NCBI GenBank assembly: GCA_018645405.1
Contig: JABGOQ010000087.1
Coordinates: forward strand, 1-64,000
DNA: 64,000 bases
Direction: 5' to 3'
From: Anaerolineae bacterium
GTDB taxonomy: Bacteria > Chloroflexota > Anaerolineae > Anaerolineales > Villigracilaceae
Below, piece after piece: positions 1 to 7,452 of the stretch. Under the pieces are notes generated by a model. The model did not search any database. It had not been told where the DNA came from and saw nothing but the letters and a program-made list of their open reading frames with translations. The translations under genes were made by a program, and so were the position numbers. Position 1 is the first letter of the stretch. Every line of letters starts with the position of its first letter.

Positions 1-39
1 AGTAATGGCCAGAAATGGTTTAAGGGTTTTTGTATTCAT
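1..39 (-). CDS. Start of an unidentified CDS running off the left edge
   Basis: Only the first 13 codons lie in the window, reading MNTKTLKPFLAIT. The start is supported by an AAGGAG ribosome binding site at 47-52, seven bases upstream of the ATG at 39-37. The TetR gene ends 20 bases upstream on the same strand, so the two are probably co-transcribed and this gene is a likely target of that regulator. The sequence is turning hydrophobic, as at the N-terminus of a membrane protein, but too little is visible to name a family. Confidence 0.7.
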   Translation of the reverse strand, partial: MNTKTLKPFLAIT

Positions 40-58
40 TTTATTTCTCCTTTATTTC

Positions 59-685
59 TTAGTTAGTTAGATTTTCAATCAAAAAGTTAAACGAGCCTTT
101 GGGGGCGCGTAATTGTGCTTCGATCAGAGCTGGGAAGGCCATCGCCCGGCGGATGAGTTCTTCCTGGCTCCAGGGATGGATACCCAAATCCGTCAGGAAC
201 TGGATGCCCGTCAAAAGCAACTCTCCACTCTCCAAGGGATATTCGGTTTGAAAAACACCCTCATCGCAACCCTGCTGGATCACTTTGGCATATAACGGAG
301 CCAAGCCAGAGATCGTTACCGCCAATTGACGCGTTTGCATGCCCGCGTTCCCCGGACGGTGCAGGTGTTCAAGAATTTCTTCTTGTTCATCAGCCACTTG
401 CCCAGAGGTGATCAAAAGTCGCATTTTATCGAGTGCGTTACCAGAACTTTCATCTAGGGTGGTTTGCATCCCAGCCAGATATTCCACCACCGACTGCTCG
501 ATCACAGCCTCGAGCAAATCTTCCTTCGATTTGAAATAATGATAGATCGTGCCCTTAGCAATGCCCACTGCATCCATCACATTCTGCATTGTTGTTTTTT
601 CATAGCCCTTGCTACGGAAAAGTTCGGCTGCTGCTAGGATAATCTCTTGCCGCCGTTCTTCAGGTTTCTTTACAGTTCTAACCAT
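59..685 (-). CDS. TetR/AcrR family transcriptional repressor
   Basis: This 208-residue protein has the size and layout of a TetR repressor. The N-terminal helix-turn-helix spans about residues 10-58, with the family pattern AAELFRSKGYEKTT followed by GIAKGTIYHYFKSKEDLL. The C-terminal ligand domain is not conserved enough to predict an inducer. The ATG at 685 has a GGAG site six bases upstream. A 23-bp palindrome at 738-760 overlaps its promoter, so autorepression is likely. It is followed 20 bases later by another gene on the same strand, which is probably regulated with it. TetR proteins in such two-gene units usually control an exporter or a membrane or detoxification protein, but the partner is cut by the window edge. 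Confidence 0.93.
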   Translation of the reverse strand: MVRTVKKPEERRQEIILAAAELFRSKGYEKTTMQNVMDAVGIAKGTIYHYFKSKEDLLEAVIEQSVVEYLAGMQTTLDESSGNALDKMRLLITSGQVADEQEEILEHLHRPGNAGMQTRQLAVTISGLAPLYAKVIQQGCDEGVFQTEYPLESGELLLTGIQFLTDLGIHPWSQEELIRRAMAFPALIEAQLRAPKGSFNFLIENLTN

Positions 686-728
686 CTATTAGCTCCATTT
701 ACAATTGGTTTATATTTCAATATAGGGG

Positions 729-760
729 ATTGTATCATATTGACCGACGGTCGGTCAATA
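729..760 (-). promoter_or_regulatory. TetR-type palindromic operator overlapping a sigma-A promoter
   Basis: Positions 738-760 form an odd-length palindrome with perfect 11-bp arms, core TGACCGAC-G-GTCGGTCA, a typical TetR operator shape. On the minus strand a -35 box TTGACC (753-758) lies inside the palindrome. A -10 box TACAAT (729-734) follows after an 18-bp spacer. Repressor binding would cover the -35 element of the regulator's own promoter. Confidence 0.85.
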
Positions 761-813
761 GCGAGTTTGCAAACTAACTCCCCTATTCCAAGAAAATCTT
801 CTTAATAGCAAAA

Positions 814-846
814 AGCCTTCCAAGATTATCCACGTCTTGGGAGGCT
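814..846 (-). terminator. Possible second intrinsic terminator
   Basis: A 12-bp stem with one G-T pair (814-825 with 835-846) and a 9-nt loop is followed on the minus strand by TTTTT. It lies between the HAD-gene terminator and the TetR promoter, so it may act as a backup stop for the his operon. The rest of the 686-988 gap shows no gene. Confidence 0.5.
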
Positions 847-942
847 CATGAAAAGAGCGCGATTTCTGAGAGGGAAAGCTATCTAGAATAGTTCAATAAA
901 TACCCTGAAGAGCTCTGAGCATATGAATAAGGCTTAGTATAG

Positions 943-980
943 AAAAAAAAGCGGATGTGATTTCTCACATCCGCTTTTTT
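943..980. terminator. Bidirectional intrinsic terminator ending the his operon
   Basis: A perfect 10-bp GC-rich stem (951-960 with 965-974, 4-nt loop) is flanked by an A-run on the left and a T-run on the right, so it can work in both directions. It sits 8 bases past the last gene of the histidine operon. Confidence 0.9.
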
Positions 981-988
981 CATCATAT

Positions 989-2020
989 TTAGAAAATCTC
1001 TTTCAAAGCCAAATTAACATTTTCAAAAACTTGCGCTCCCTGCGCTTCTAAATATCCTGCTTTAACGGGCGAATTTGTGATGCCAAATTTATTCGCCTTC
1101 ACATCTAAGCCCTGCCCGCGCAACAACTCCCCCATCGCGCCTGCACTTATGATTCCAGCAGGTGTATCTTCTAAAATCCAAATTTCATAGCCATCTAAAC
1201 GCATAATATCATCAGAAAAATCGCCTTTTGTTGCGGCGTGGGCTTCTTGCAAGCACTGATTCGATTCCTTGCCAAAACTCGCTAAAACTGCCGACAACGC
1301 ATGAATTGGCGAAGGCTTTGAGTAATTTGCCGCTTCTCCACCAAATTTCTCCGCCAGCCAGCCCATATCGCCATAGCCCGATACAGGGATTCTCTCCAAT
1401 CCCGTTAGTTTCTGCGCGTATTTTGCATCTGGCATCTCGCGCGTGGGGCGATTTGTCATAATCGCACATCCATACTCAGATATTTGAAGCCAATCAAAAA
1501 GCTGTTTTTTAGAACTCACACTCAGTAGCGGCTTGTCATACTCATAAAGATAGCTTTCTACGCCCAACGAAGATTTCATCCCGTAGATTTCTTCAAATCC
1601 CTCGCTGCCTAAAATCATTTCCTGAAAAATATCAAAGGGAAAAGATTGAATTGTCTCACTATTTTGGATGATGGCAACTGGGCGCGCAGGGTCAACGCCT
1701 GCCTCTATCGCCATGCGAGATACAGCTCGCTCTAGTCGGATACGAACGGGAATTTCGGCTTGCTCCCCTTTAATAAACGCGAAGAGCGGAGACAAATCGA
1801 ATGTACCGTTAATCAAAAGCACTGCCATACATGCCGCAGAGGAATGCCACTCGCTAGAGATTCCCATGCCCTCGAAACGAGCAATATCCTCATTTGAGAG
1901 ATCTACGTCGAAGCCCAATTCTTTTGCGCCCAAGCGGACAGTATCTTTAAAGGCTTTATGATAACCATGCGATTCGATAAGAACGCCATCTACATCGAAG
2001 ATGATAATTTTTTTATCCAT
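989..2020 (-). CDS. HAD-superfamily phosphatase, last gene of the his operon; candidate histidinol-phosphatase
   Basis: This 343-residue protein is a HAD hydrolase. Motif I is IFDVDGV, with nucleophile Asp9 and acid Asp11. A motif II threonine lies in AIMTNRP near residue 189, the motif III lysine in YSKPSP near 235, and the motif IV acidic pair in ILEDTPAG at 284-285. About 170 residues separate motifs I and II, a large cap. The ATG overlaps the hisE stop by one base (TAATG), so translation is coupled. Every other histidine enzyme is encoded upstream, but no HisN/HisJ-type histidinol-phosphatase is visible in the window. That makes this protein the best local candidate for the step. The family assignment is secure; the substrate is inferred from position only and could be another phosphate ester. 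Confidence 0.85.
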   Translation of the reverse strand: MDKKIIIFDVDGVLIESHGYHKAFKDTVRLGAKELGFDVDLSNEDIARFEGMGISSEWHSSAACMAVLLINGTFDLSPLFAFIKGEQAEIPVRIRLERAVSRMAIEAGVDPARPVAIIQNSETIQSFPFDIFQEMILGSEGFEEIYGMKSSLGVESYLYEYDKPLLSVSSKKQLFDWLQISEYGCAIMTNRPTREMPDAKYAQKLTGLERIPVSGYGDMGWLAEKFGGEAANYSKPSPIHALSAVLASFGKESNQCLQEAHAATKGDFSDDIMRLDGYEIWILEDTPAGIISAGAMGELLRGQGLDVKANKFGITNSPVKAGYLEAQGAQVFENVNLALKEIF

Positions 2021-2292
2021 TATTTATGCCTTTTACGAAGTTCATCTTCTACATCACTTAATGTCAAGTCTTTCGCACTTAACAAAACCAGCGTATGATA
2101 AAAAAGGTCGGATATTTCTTCAATAATGCGTTGATCACCTTGCCCCTTCGCGGCGATGATGACCTCGACAGCTTCTTCGCCAACTTTTTGCAAAACTCGA
2201 TCTTCGCCCTCAGCGAATAAGCTCGCTGTGTAGGATTTTTCGGTGGGGTTGGCTTTACGCTCTTCGATAATTTCAAATAATTCGTTTAGCAT
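2020..2292 (-). CDS. hisE: Phosphoribosyl-ATP pyrophosphohydrolase
   Basis: This 90-residue protein catalyses the second step of histidine synthesis, hydrolysing phosphoribosyl-ATP to phosphoribosyl-AMP and pyrophosphate. It is a short all-alpha MazG-like fold. The metal-binding acidic residues are visible in VGEEAVEVIIA (residues 37-47) and EEISDLFYH (58-66). The length is normal for a stand-alone HisE, and HisI is encoded by a separate gene just upstream. That contrasts with the HisIE fusion of enterobacteria. Its stop codon overlaps the start of the HAD phosphatase gene. The 106-base gap to hisI holds a palindromic repeat. Confidence 0.95.
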   Translation of the reverse strand: MLNELFEIIEERKANPTEKSYTASLFAEGEDRVLQKVGEEAVEVIIAAKGQGDQRIIEEISDLFYHTLVLLSAKDLTLSDVEDELRKRHK

Positions 2293-2310
2293 TTTCTCAT
2301 TTCCTTTTCA

Positions 2311-2386
2311 TCACAAAGACACAGAGAGCACAAAGTTTTTCTTTGCGAACATAAAGAGGTTCTTCATGTACTTTGTGTCTTTGTGG
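2311..2386. repeat. Imperfect intergenic palindrome between hisE and hisI
   Basis: The left arm starts CACAAAGACACAGAG and the right arm ends CTTTGTGTCTTTGTGG, which are near reverse complements. Words such as CACAAAG, ACACAGAG and CACAAAG recur about every 10 bases within the left arm. It resembles the other his-operon gap elements in architecture but not in sequence. Confidence 0.75.
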
Positions 2387-2398
2387 TAAATCTTCTCT

Positions 2399-2749
2399 CT
2401 ATTTTCTACTCTCTACTTCTCGATAAAAACAACTCCGCGCCCCCGTATGACAGGCAGATCCTGCAGGTTTTACTAAGAGCAAAAGCGTATCAGCATCACA
2501 GTCTATCAGAATTTTACTGATATTCATAAAATTACCCGAAGTTGCGCCTTTGAGCCAGAGTTCTTGACGGCTTCGGCTCCAGAAGTAAGCTCTCTTTTTT
2601 TCAAGCGTTAATTGAAAAGATTTGGCATTCATCCATGCCATCATGAGAATTTCTTTGGTGGCTTCATCTTGTACAATCGTGGGAATTAAGCCGCGCTCGT
2701 TGAATTTCAGTTTACTAGTATCGGTGAAGATCTCAAAATTTTTACTCAT
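2399..2749 (-). CDS. hisI: Phosphoribosyl-AMP cyclohydrolase
   Basis: This 116-residue protein opens the purine ring of phosphoribosyl-AMP, the third step of histidine synthesis. The family signature is complete: LMMAWMN near residue 36, [16 protein letters not shown] around 57-72, then the metal site CDAD near 84 and CHTGARSCF near 100-108, which supplies the zinc-binding cysteines. The length fits the monofunctional, homodimeric form, consistent with a separate hisE downstream. The gene lies between purH and hisE on the same strand, within one transcription unit. Confidence 0.96.
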   Translation of the reverse strand: MSKNFEIFTDTSKLKFNERGLIPTIVQDEATKEILMMAWMNAKSFQLTLEKKRAYFWSRSRQELWLKGATSGNFMNISKILIDCDADTLLLLVKPAGSACHTGARSCFYREVESRK

Positions 2750-2769
2750 AATCTCTCTATTTGGCAGAG

Positions 2770-2802
2770 AGACCTGACAGGTTTTAGAAACCTGTCAGAT
2801 CT
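2770..2802. repeat. Inverted repeat of the CCTGACAGG type between hisI and purH
   Basis: Two 15-bp arms (2770-2784 and 2788-2802) match at 14 of 15 positions around a 3-nt centre. There is no T-run on the exit side, so it is a folded repeat more than a terminator. The same CTGACAGG word forms the stem of the terminator at 12976-13008. Confidence 0.75.
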
Positions 2803-2807
2803 TCTTG

Positions 2808-4340
2808 CTAATGTTTAAAATGTCTCACACCCGTCAAAACCATCGCAATGCCCAACTCATCTGCTTTGGCAATGACTTTTTCATCTCGAATTGAGCCGCC
2901 GGGTTGGATAATGGCTGTCACGCCGAGTTTGGCGGCTTCTTCTACACCATCAGGGAAGGGGAAGAAGGCGTCAGATGCCATGACAGAACCTTTTGCTTCA
3001 TCGCCAGCGCGTTCACCAGCGATGCGGACACAATCTACGCGGTTGGGTTGCCCGCCACCAATGCCAACGGTGAAGTTGCGCTCATCATCGCTTTTGGCGA
3101 GCAAGATGGCGTTCGATTTAACGGGTTGGACAGCTTTCCAGGCAAATCGGAGGGCATCCATTTCTTGGGCAGTGGGCTGTTTTTTTGTGGGGATACGCCA
3201 TTCGGGCGAATCGCCTGGGTCACCGGTATCCACTTCTTGGCGCAAAAATCCACCCACAACGGCACGCAAGTCGTGGGTCACGCGCGGCGCGTCCAGTTCC
3301 ACTTCCAAGAGACGTAGATTTTTCTTTTTGGCGAGGAAAGCACGCGCATCCGCATCAAAAGATGGGGCAATAATACACTCGACGAAGAGCTTGCCCATCT
3401 CATCCACAAAATCGGCGTTGACTTCACGATTGCTGGCAATGACGCTGCCGAAAGCCGAAACGGGATCGCTGGCAATGGCGAGGGCGACCGCATCTTCGAC
3501 AGAAAAAGCGGTGGCGATGCCGCAGGGGCTGAGATGCTTGACGACCACGACTGCGGGGGTATCGAAATTCAGAACGGCGTTCCATGCGCCATCGAGATCG
3601 AGCATATTATTATAGGAAATGGGCTTGCCTTGCAGGAGTTTTCCACCCATCGGGGTTGCGCCAGGATTTTCGGCATAATATGCCGCGCTCTGATGCGGAT
3701 TTTCGCCATAGCGTAGGGTTTGGATGGGGTAAAGAGTGAGATTGATGGGCGTGTTCTTACCGCTGTCCTTCGCGGCGTTTTCTAGCGCGGCAAAATAATT
3801 TTGGATGGCGTTATCGTAGCGCGATGTGGTCACGAAGACTTTGGATGCCATTTTTTGACGGAATTTCTCGTCGTTGAGACTCGCCACGTCATCGGGATAA
3901 TCAGCGGGGATGCTGAGGGTGGTGACACGCGCAAAATTCTTCGCCGCTGCGCGCAAAAGTGCCACGCCGCCGATGTCTATATTTTCAATTGCCTTCTCAA
4001 GGGTGACATCGGGCTGGGCGATAACTGCTTCAAAGGGGTAGAGGTTGACGACTACCAAATCGATGGTTTGCCAGCCTTGCGCGGCGAGGTCGGCGCGGTC
4101 TGCGTCTGTATCACGTGCCAAAATCCCGGCGTGGATGGCGGGATGCAGGGTTTTTACGCGCCCGTCAAACATTTCTGGTGCGCCAGTGATTTCGGCAACG
4201 GGCGTTACGGACAATCCCGCTTCTTTGAGCGCGCGGGCTGTCCCGCCGCTGGCGACCAAACGCCAATCGGCTGCTGCGAGTTTTTTGGCGAGTTCGATGA
4301 TGCCTTCTTTGTTCCAAACTGAGAGTAGGGCTGTTTTCAT
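2808..4340 (-). CDS. purH: Bifunctional AICAR formyltransferase / IMP cyclohydrolase
   Basis: This 510-residue enzyme performs the last two steps of purine synthesis: formylation of AICAR and cyclisation to IMP. The N-terminal MGS-like cyclohydrolase domain covers about residues 1-195 and includes LVASGGTARAL and VNLYPF. The C-terminal transformylase domain follows, with RYGENPHQ and the catalytic KHLSPCG motif. The start at 4340 is chosen because MKTALLSVWNKEG is the usual N-terminus and a GGAG site precedes it; a longer upstream extension is not family-like. It sits between hisF and hisI. AICAR is the by-product of HisF/HisH, so its placement joins histidine synthesis to purine salvage of that by-product. 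Confidence 0.97.
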   Translation of the reverse strand: MKTALLSVWNKEGIIELAKKLAAADWRLVASGGTARALKEAGLSVTPVAEITGAPEMFDGRVKTLHPAIHAGILARDTDADRADLAAQGWQTIDLVVVNLYPFEAVIAQPDVTLEKAIENIDIGGVALLRAAAKNFARVTTLSIPADYPDDVASLNDEKFRQKMASKVFVTTSRYDNAIQNYFAALENAAKDSGKNTPINLTLYPIQTLRYGENPHQSAAYYAENPGATPMGGKLLQGKPISYNNMLDLDGAWNAVLNFDTPAVVVVKHLSPCGIATAFSVEDAVALAIASDPVSAFGSVIASNREVNADFVDEMGKLFVECIIAPSFDADARAFLAKKKNLRLLEVELDAPRVTHDLRAVVGGFLRQEVDTGDPGDSPEWRIPTKKQPTAQEMDALRFAWKAVQPVKSNAILLAKSDDERNFTVGIGGGQPNRVDCVRIAGERAGDEAKGSVMASDAFFPFPDGVEEAAKLGVTAIIQPGGSIRDEKVIAKADELGIAMVLTGVRHFKH

Positions 4341-4359
4341 TTTTATTCTCCAAAAATAA

Positions 4360-4431
4360 AACCGCCAAGACGCAGAGTGCGCCAAGTTTTTTATAGAGAC
4401 GCCAAGAAAAAACTCGGCGTTCTTGGCGGTT
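4360..4431. repeat. Imperfect intergenic palindrome between purH and hisF
   Basis: The left arm AACCGCCAAGACGC is answered by a right arm that is its near reverse complement, ending CTTGGCGGTT. CGCCAAG recurs at roughly 10- to 20-base spacing. It lies between the hisF stop codon and the purH ribosome binding site. Confidence 0.75.
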
Positions 4432-4436
4432 GAAAA

Positions 4437-5195
4437 TCACATAATTCGTACGGGGATATTTCTTCTACGCAACTCTTCTTTCACTTCTGTAATTGTCAAT
4501 ACTTTGTCGTGAAAAAGCGATGCGGCTAAGGCGGCATCTGCTCCACCCAATGTCACAGCTTCGGCGAAATGCCCCACGTTTCCCGCTCCGCCGCTGGCGA
4601 TGACGGGCACATTTACCGCGTCTGCGATTGCGCGGGTGAGTGCCAAGTTATAGCCGGCGAGCGTCCCGTCTGCGTCCATACTGGTCAGCAAAATTTCGCC
4701 CGCGCCCATTTCCACGCCGCGCCGCGCCCATTCTACTGCGTCCAATCCAGTCGCTTTTCTGCCGCCGTGCGTATAGACGTCCCAACTTTCGCCTTTCTTT
4801 TTCGCGTCAATCGCCAAGACGATACACTGCGCCCCAAACTTTTTTGCGGATTCGGATAAAAGTGCGGGATTTGCCACAGCAGATGAATTGATCCCGATCT
4901 TATCTGCCCCTGCCAGCAGAGCGAGACGCGCGTCTTCGACAGAGCGGATGCCGCCTCCAACAGTAAGCGGCAAAAAAACTTGCTCGGCGACCCTCCGCAC
5001 AACATCGAGCATGGTCTCTTTACCCTCGTGCGTTGCGGATATGTCGAGGAAGATTAGTTCGTCGGCTCCCATCTCATCATAGGCTTTTGCCTGTTCTACA
5101 GGGTCGCCCGCGTCTCGCAAGCCGACAAAGTTGACTCCCTTAACCACGCGCCCTTCTTTTACGTCTAAACAAGGGATGATTCTTTTTGCTAACAT
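4437..5195 (-). CDS. hisF: Imidazole glycerol phosphate synthase, cyclase subunit
   Basis: This 252-residue (beta-alpha)8-barrel uses ammonia delivered by HisH to convert PRFAR into imidazole glycerol phosphate and AICAR. The catalytic aspartates are visible as Asp11 (IIPCLDV) and Asp130 (VLAIDAK). The two phosphate-binding loops GGGIRS (80-85) and ASGGAG in the C-terminal half are present. The length is standard and the N-terminus [12 protein letters not shown] is family-typical. It lies downstream of hisA and upstream of purH, so the enzyme that uses its AICAR product is made next in the operon. Confidence 0.98.
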   Translation of the reverse strand: MLAKRIIPCLDVKEGRVVKGVNFVGLRDAGDPVEQAKAYDEMGADELIFLDISATHEGKETMLDVVRRVAEQVFLPLTVGGGIRSVEDARLALLAGADKIGINSSAVANPALLSESAKKFGAQCIVLAIDAKKKGESWDVYTHGGRKATGLDAVEWARRGVEMGAGEILLTSMDADGTLAGYNLALTRAIADAVNVPVIASGGAGNVGHFAEAVTLGGADAALAASLFHDKVLTITEVKEELRRRNIPVRIM

Positions 5196-5204
5196 GAGAA
5201 CCCC

Positions 5205-5265
5205 TTACGTAAAACGTATTGTGTAAAATGTAAAAAAACTTCGTGCTCTTCGTGTGACTTCGTGG
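5205..5265. repeat. Periodic repeat words between hisF and hisA
   Basis: CTTCGTG words recur three times between 5239 and 5265 at about 10-base spacing. They are preceded by an ACGTAAAACGTA-type stretch from 5205. No good pairing arm for the CTTCGTG block is seen here, so this looks like a half element of the palindromic class found in the other his gaps. Confidence 0.55.
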
Positions 5266-5271
5266 ATTCTT

Positions 5272-5997
5272 TTAACATTTGATAGCCTCCTCTAGCGTGA
5301 TGTGATTTTCATAAAGCGCGCGTCCGATAATCACTCCACTCAAACCTGCTTCTTTGACTTCTCGGACATGTGCCAGCGTTTTGATTCCGCCGGAAGCGAT
5401 GACATCTAGTCCCGTTTTTTCTGCCAATTGACGCGTGTTCTTTGTATCGTTGCCAACACTCATTCCATCTGTGGCGATGTTGGTGTAATTGATTCTCGTC
5501 GCACCGATGTCCACTAATGCCTCAGCAAATTCAAAGAGAGAGCGATCCGAGGGCTTTTGCCATCCACGCGCCATAAGGGCACCATCCCGCGCATCCAAGC
5601 CGAAGACAATTTGTTCAGCTCCAAATTTGTCTATTGCTTTCTTTGCAAAGGAGAAATCTTCGAGAATGGACGTGCCTACAATAACACGAGTGAAGCCAAG
5701 ATTAAGGGCATTTTCAATATCGGAGAGAGTGCGGATGCCACCGCCCAACTGCGTGGAGATTTTGTCTCCACATGCTGCGATAATTTTCTCAAGAGCGGCA
5801 TAATTCGCTTGAGTATTTTCGCCGAATGCGCCATCAAGATTGATGAGATGCAACCAAGTTGCGCCCTGCGAGAGCCATTTTTGGGCAACTTCAACGGGGT
5901 CGTTACTATATTCTTTTTGCTGATTTGGGTCGCCCTGACTCAATCGGACAACTTGCCCGTTGCGCAGGTCGATGGCGGGGTAAATGGTGAAGGTCAT
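5272..5997 (-). CDS. hisA: ProFAR isomerase
   Basis: This 241-residue (beta-alpha)8-barrel isomerises ProFAR to PRFAR, the step before HisF/HisH. The catalytic aspartates are Asp10 in YPAIDLRNG and Asp135 in FGLDARDG. The phosphate-binding loops GGGIRT (85-90) and ASGGIKT follow the usual spacing. The start at 5997 is preferred over a longer reading because MTFTIYPAIDL is the conserved N-terminus and AAGGAG lies just upstream. It is co-directional between hisH and hisF. No trp-pathway priA role can be judged from sequence alone. Confidence 0.97.
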   Translation of the reverse strand: MTFTIYPAIDLRNGQVVRLSQGDPNQQKEYSNDPVEVAQKWLSQGATWLHLINLDGAFGENTQANYAALEKIIAACGDKISTQLGGGIRTLSDIENALNLGFTRVIVGTSILEDFSFAKKAIDKFGAEQIVFGLDARDGALMARGWQKPSDRSLFEFAEALVDIGATRINYTNIATDGMSVGNDTKNTRQLAEKTGLDVIASGGIKTLAHVREVKEAGLSGVIIGRALYENHITLEEAIKC

Positions 5998-6013
5998 ATT
6001 TTGCTCCTTAATG

Positions 6014-6106
6014 GAACGCGAATTGCGCTGATTGTGCGGATTCTCGCAGATTTTAAAAGCCAAAAAAGTTTTTAAAAATCCGCGCAAATCCGCAGAATCC
6101 GCGTTC
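6014..6106. repeat. Imperfect intergenic palindrome between hisA and hisH
   Basis: The left arm begins GAACGCGAATTGCGC and the right arm ends AATCCGCGTTC. Words of the type TCCGC/GCGGA recur at about 10-base spacing in both arms. The right end touches the hisH stop codon at 6106, so the element fills the gap up to the coding sequence. Confidence 0.75.
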
Positions 6107-6717
6107 TATATTTTTTCAACAAAGTTTCTCAAAATCTGCAAGCCTATTTTCTGGCTTTTTTCGGGGTGAAATTGCACTCCGTAGATATTTTCTGCGTTCA
6201 CAATGGATGTGAATTTAATACCGTATTCTGTGCTGGCGAGTGAGCGCGCGGCGTTTGCTGTCTCACAATAATATCCGTGATTGAAATAAACGTAGCTCTC
6301 GTCTGGGAGTTCGCTGGTGAGCGGATTTTCCTTTTCAAAAGCGATTGTATTCCAGCCAATTTGCGGGATTTTGAGCGATTTGTCTTCAAAGTCAAAGCCG
6401 AGGACGCGTCCGGGCAAAATCCCCAACCCTTCATGGATGCCGTGTTCGTGTCCCTCGTCAAAAAAAAGTTGCATCCCCAAGCAGATGCCCAAGAGCGGTT
6501 TTCCAGATGCGGCGAATTCTTTGATGACAGGAATGAGATTATTCGCTTCCAAGCCATCCATGCCGTCTTTGAACGCGCCAACGCCGGGCAAAATTGTTTT
6601 ATCGGCGGTCAAAATTTTCTCGACAGAGTTCGTAATTTGCGCCTGCCCGCCCACAAACTCAATCGCCTTTTGAACGGAGTGAAGGTTGCCTGCGCCGTAG
6701 TCTATGATTGCTATCAT
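6106..6717 (-). CDS. hisH: Imidazole glycerol phosphate synthase, glutaminase subunit
   Basis: This 203-residue class I glutamine amidotransferase hydrolyses glutamine and channels ammonia into HisF. The nucleophile Cys79 lies in GICLGMQ, and the catalytic His184 and Glu186 lie in QFHPEKS. The start at 6717 gives the canonical MIAIIDYGAGN; an AAAGGA site lies just upstream and the longer open frame has no family support. The gene is separated from hisB by 34 bases and is followed by hisA. Such linkage of the glutaminase, isomerase and cyclase genes is common in his operons. Confidence 0.97.
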   Translation of the reverse strand: MIAIIDYGAGNLHSVQKAIEFVGGQAQITNSVEKILTADKTILPGVGAFKDGMDGLEANNLIPVIKEFAASGKPLLGICLGMQLFFDEGHEHGIHEGLGILPGRVLGFDFEDKSLKIPQIGWNTIAFEKENPLTSELPDESYVYFNHGYYCETANAARSLASTEYGIKFTSIVNAENIYGVQFHPEKSQKIGLQILRNFVEKI

Positions 6718-6751
6718 TTGATTTCCTTTCATTAGTGAATTTACGAAGTTT

Positions 6752-7339
6752 TTATATTTTTCCTTTTGAACTCGGTACAATGTCAGCCCTGCGCTTGTCA
6801 ATCTGTGTTGCCGCATCGAGTGCGCGGGCGAATGCCTTGAAAAGGGCTTCGGCGATGTGGTGATTGTCTTTGCCGTATAAAACGCTCAAATGCAAATTGG
6901 ATTTACTCGTCACCGCAACCGATTCAAAGAAATGTTCAATCAACGATGTTGGAATTCCTGCGACGTCGGAGCTAACCCAATTTATTTGGATGACGGAATA
7001 AGGTCTGCCCGACAAATCGAGGATGACGCGTGCGAGCGCATCGTCCATGGGGACACTTGCTTCTGCCATTCGGCGGATGCCCTGCTTTGAGCCAAGTGCC
7101 TGACCAATCGCGTCCCCAAGCACTAAGCCGCAATCTTCGATGGTGTGATGATAGTCAATATGCAAGTCCCCTTTTGCCTGCAAATCAATATCCATCAGCC
7201 CATGCAAGGCGATTTGGGTGAGCATGTGGTCGAAGAATCCGATGCCGGTGTTGATGTTGGCAATTCCTGTCCCATCAAGATTAAGAGAGAGAGAAATATC
7301 GGTTTCTTTAGTTTTTCGGTTGCTTGTAGTTTTTCGCAT
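6752..7339 (-). CDS. hisB: Imidazoleglycerol-phosphate dehydratase
   Basis: This 195-residue protein dehydrates imidazole glycerol phosphate to imidazole acetol phosphate. The manganese-binding histidines are visible in GFFDHMLTQIALHG, DYHHTIEDCG, SLIEHFFES and DNHHIAEALFKA. It is the monofunctional form: no HAD histidinol-phosphatase domain is fused to it as in enterobacterial HisB. That leaves the phosphatase step to another protein, and the operon's last gene is the local candidate. The start at 7339 follows an AAGGAG site; the upstream open frame reads through intergenic repeat. Confidence 0.97.
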   Translation of the reverse strand: MRKTTSNRKTKETDISLSLNLDGTGIANINTGIGFFDHMLTQIALHGLMDIDLQAKGDLHIDYHHTIEDCGLVLGDAIGQALGSKQGIRRMAEASVPMDDALARVILDLSGRPYSVIQINWVSSDVAGIPTSLIEHFFESVAVTSKSNLHLSVLYGKDNHHIAEALFKAFARALDAATQIDKRRADIVPSSKGKI

Positions 7340-7358
7340 AAAAACTCCTTGCTGAACT

Positions 7359-7448
7359 GCATTGCACTTGAAGTGAAACGGAAAGTGCGTTGCAGTTTGG
7401 GTGGTTTTGTAAGACCCGATGTGCAACGCATCCTATCGGATGCAATGC
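7359..7448. repeat. Intergenic palindrome between hisB and hisC
   Basis: The outer arms are GCATTGCAC (7359-7367) and a complementary GCAATGC (7442-7448). Inner GTGCGTTGCA and TGTGCAACGCA words also pair. The element fills most of the hisB-hisC gap. Confidence 0.65.
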
Positions 7449-7452
7449 ACAC

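Noticed and set aside
2848-3615. A 255-codon open frame on the plus strand opposite purH
   Set aside because: It lies entirely within purH on the other strand, has no ribosome binding site or family features, and purH is unmistakable.
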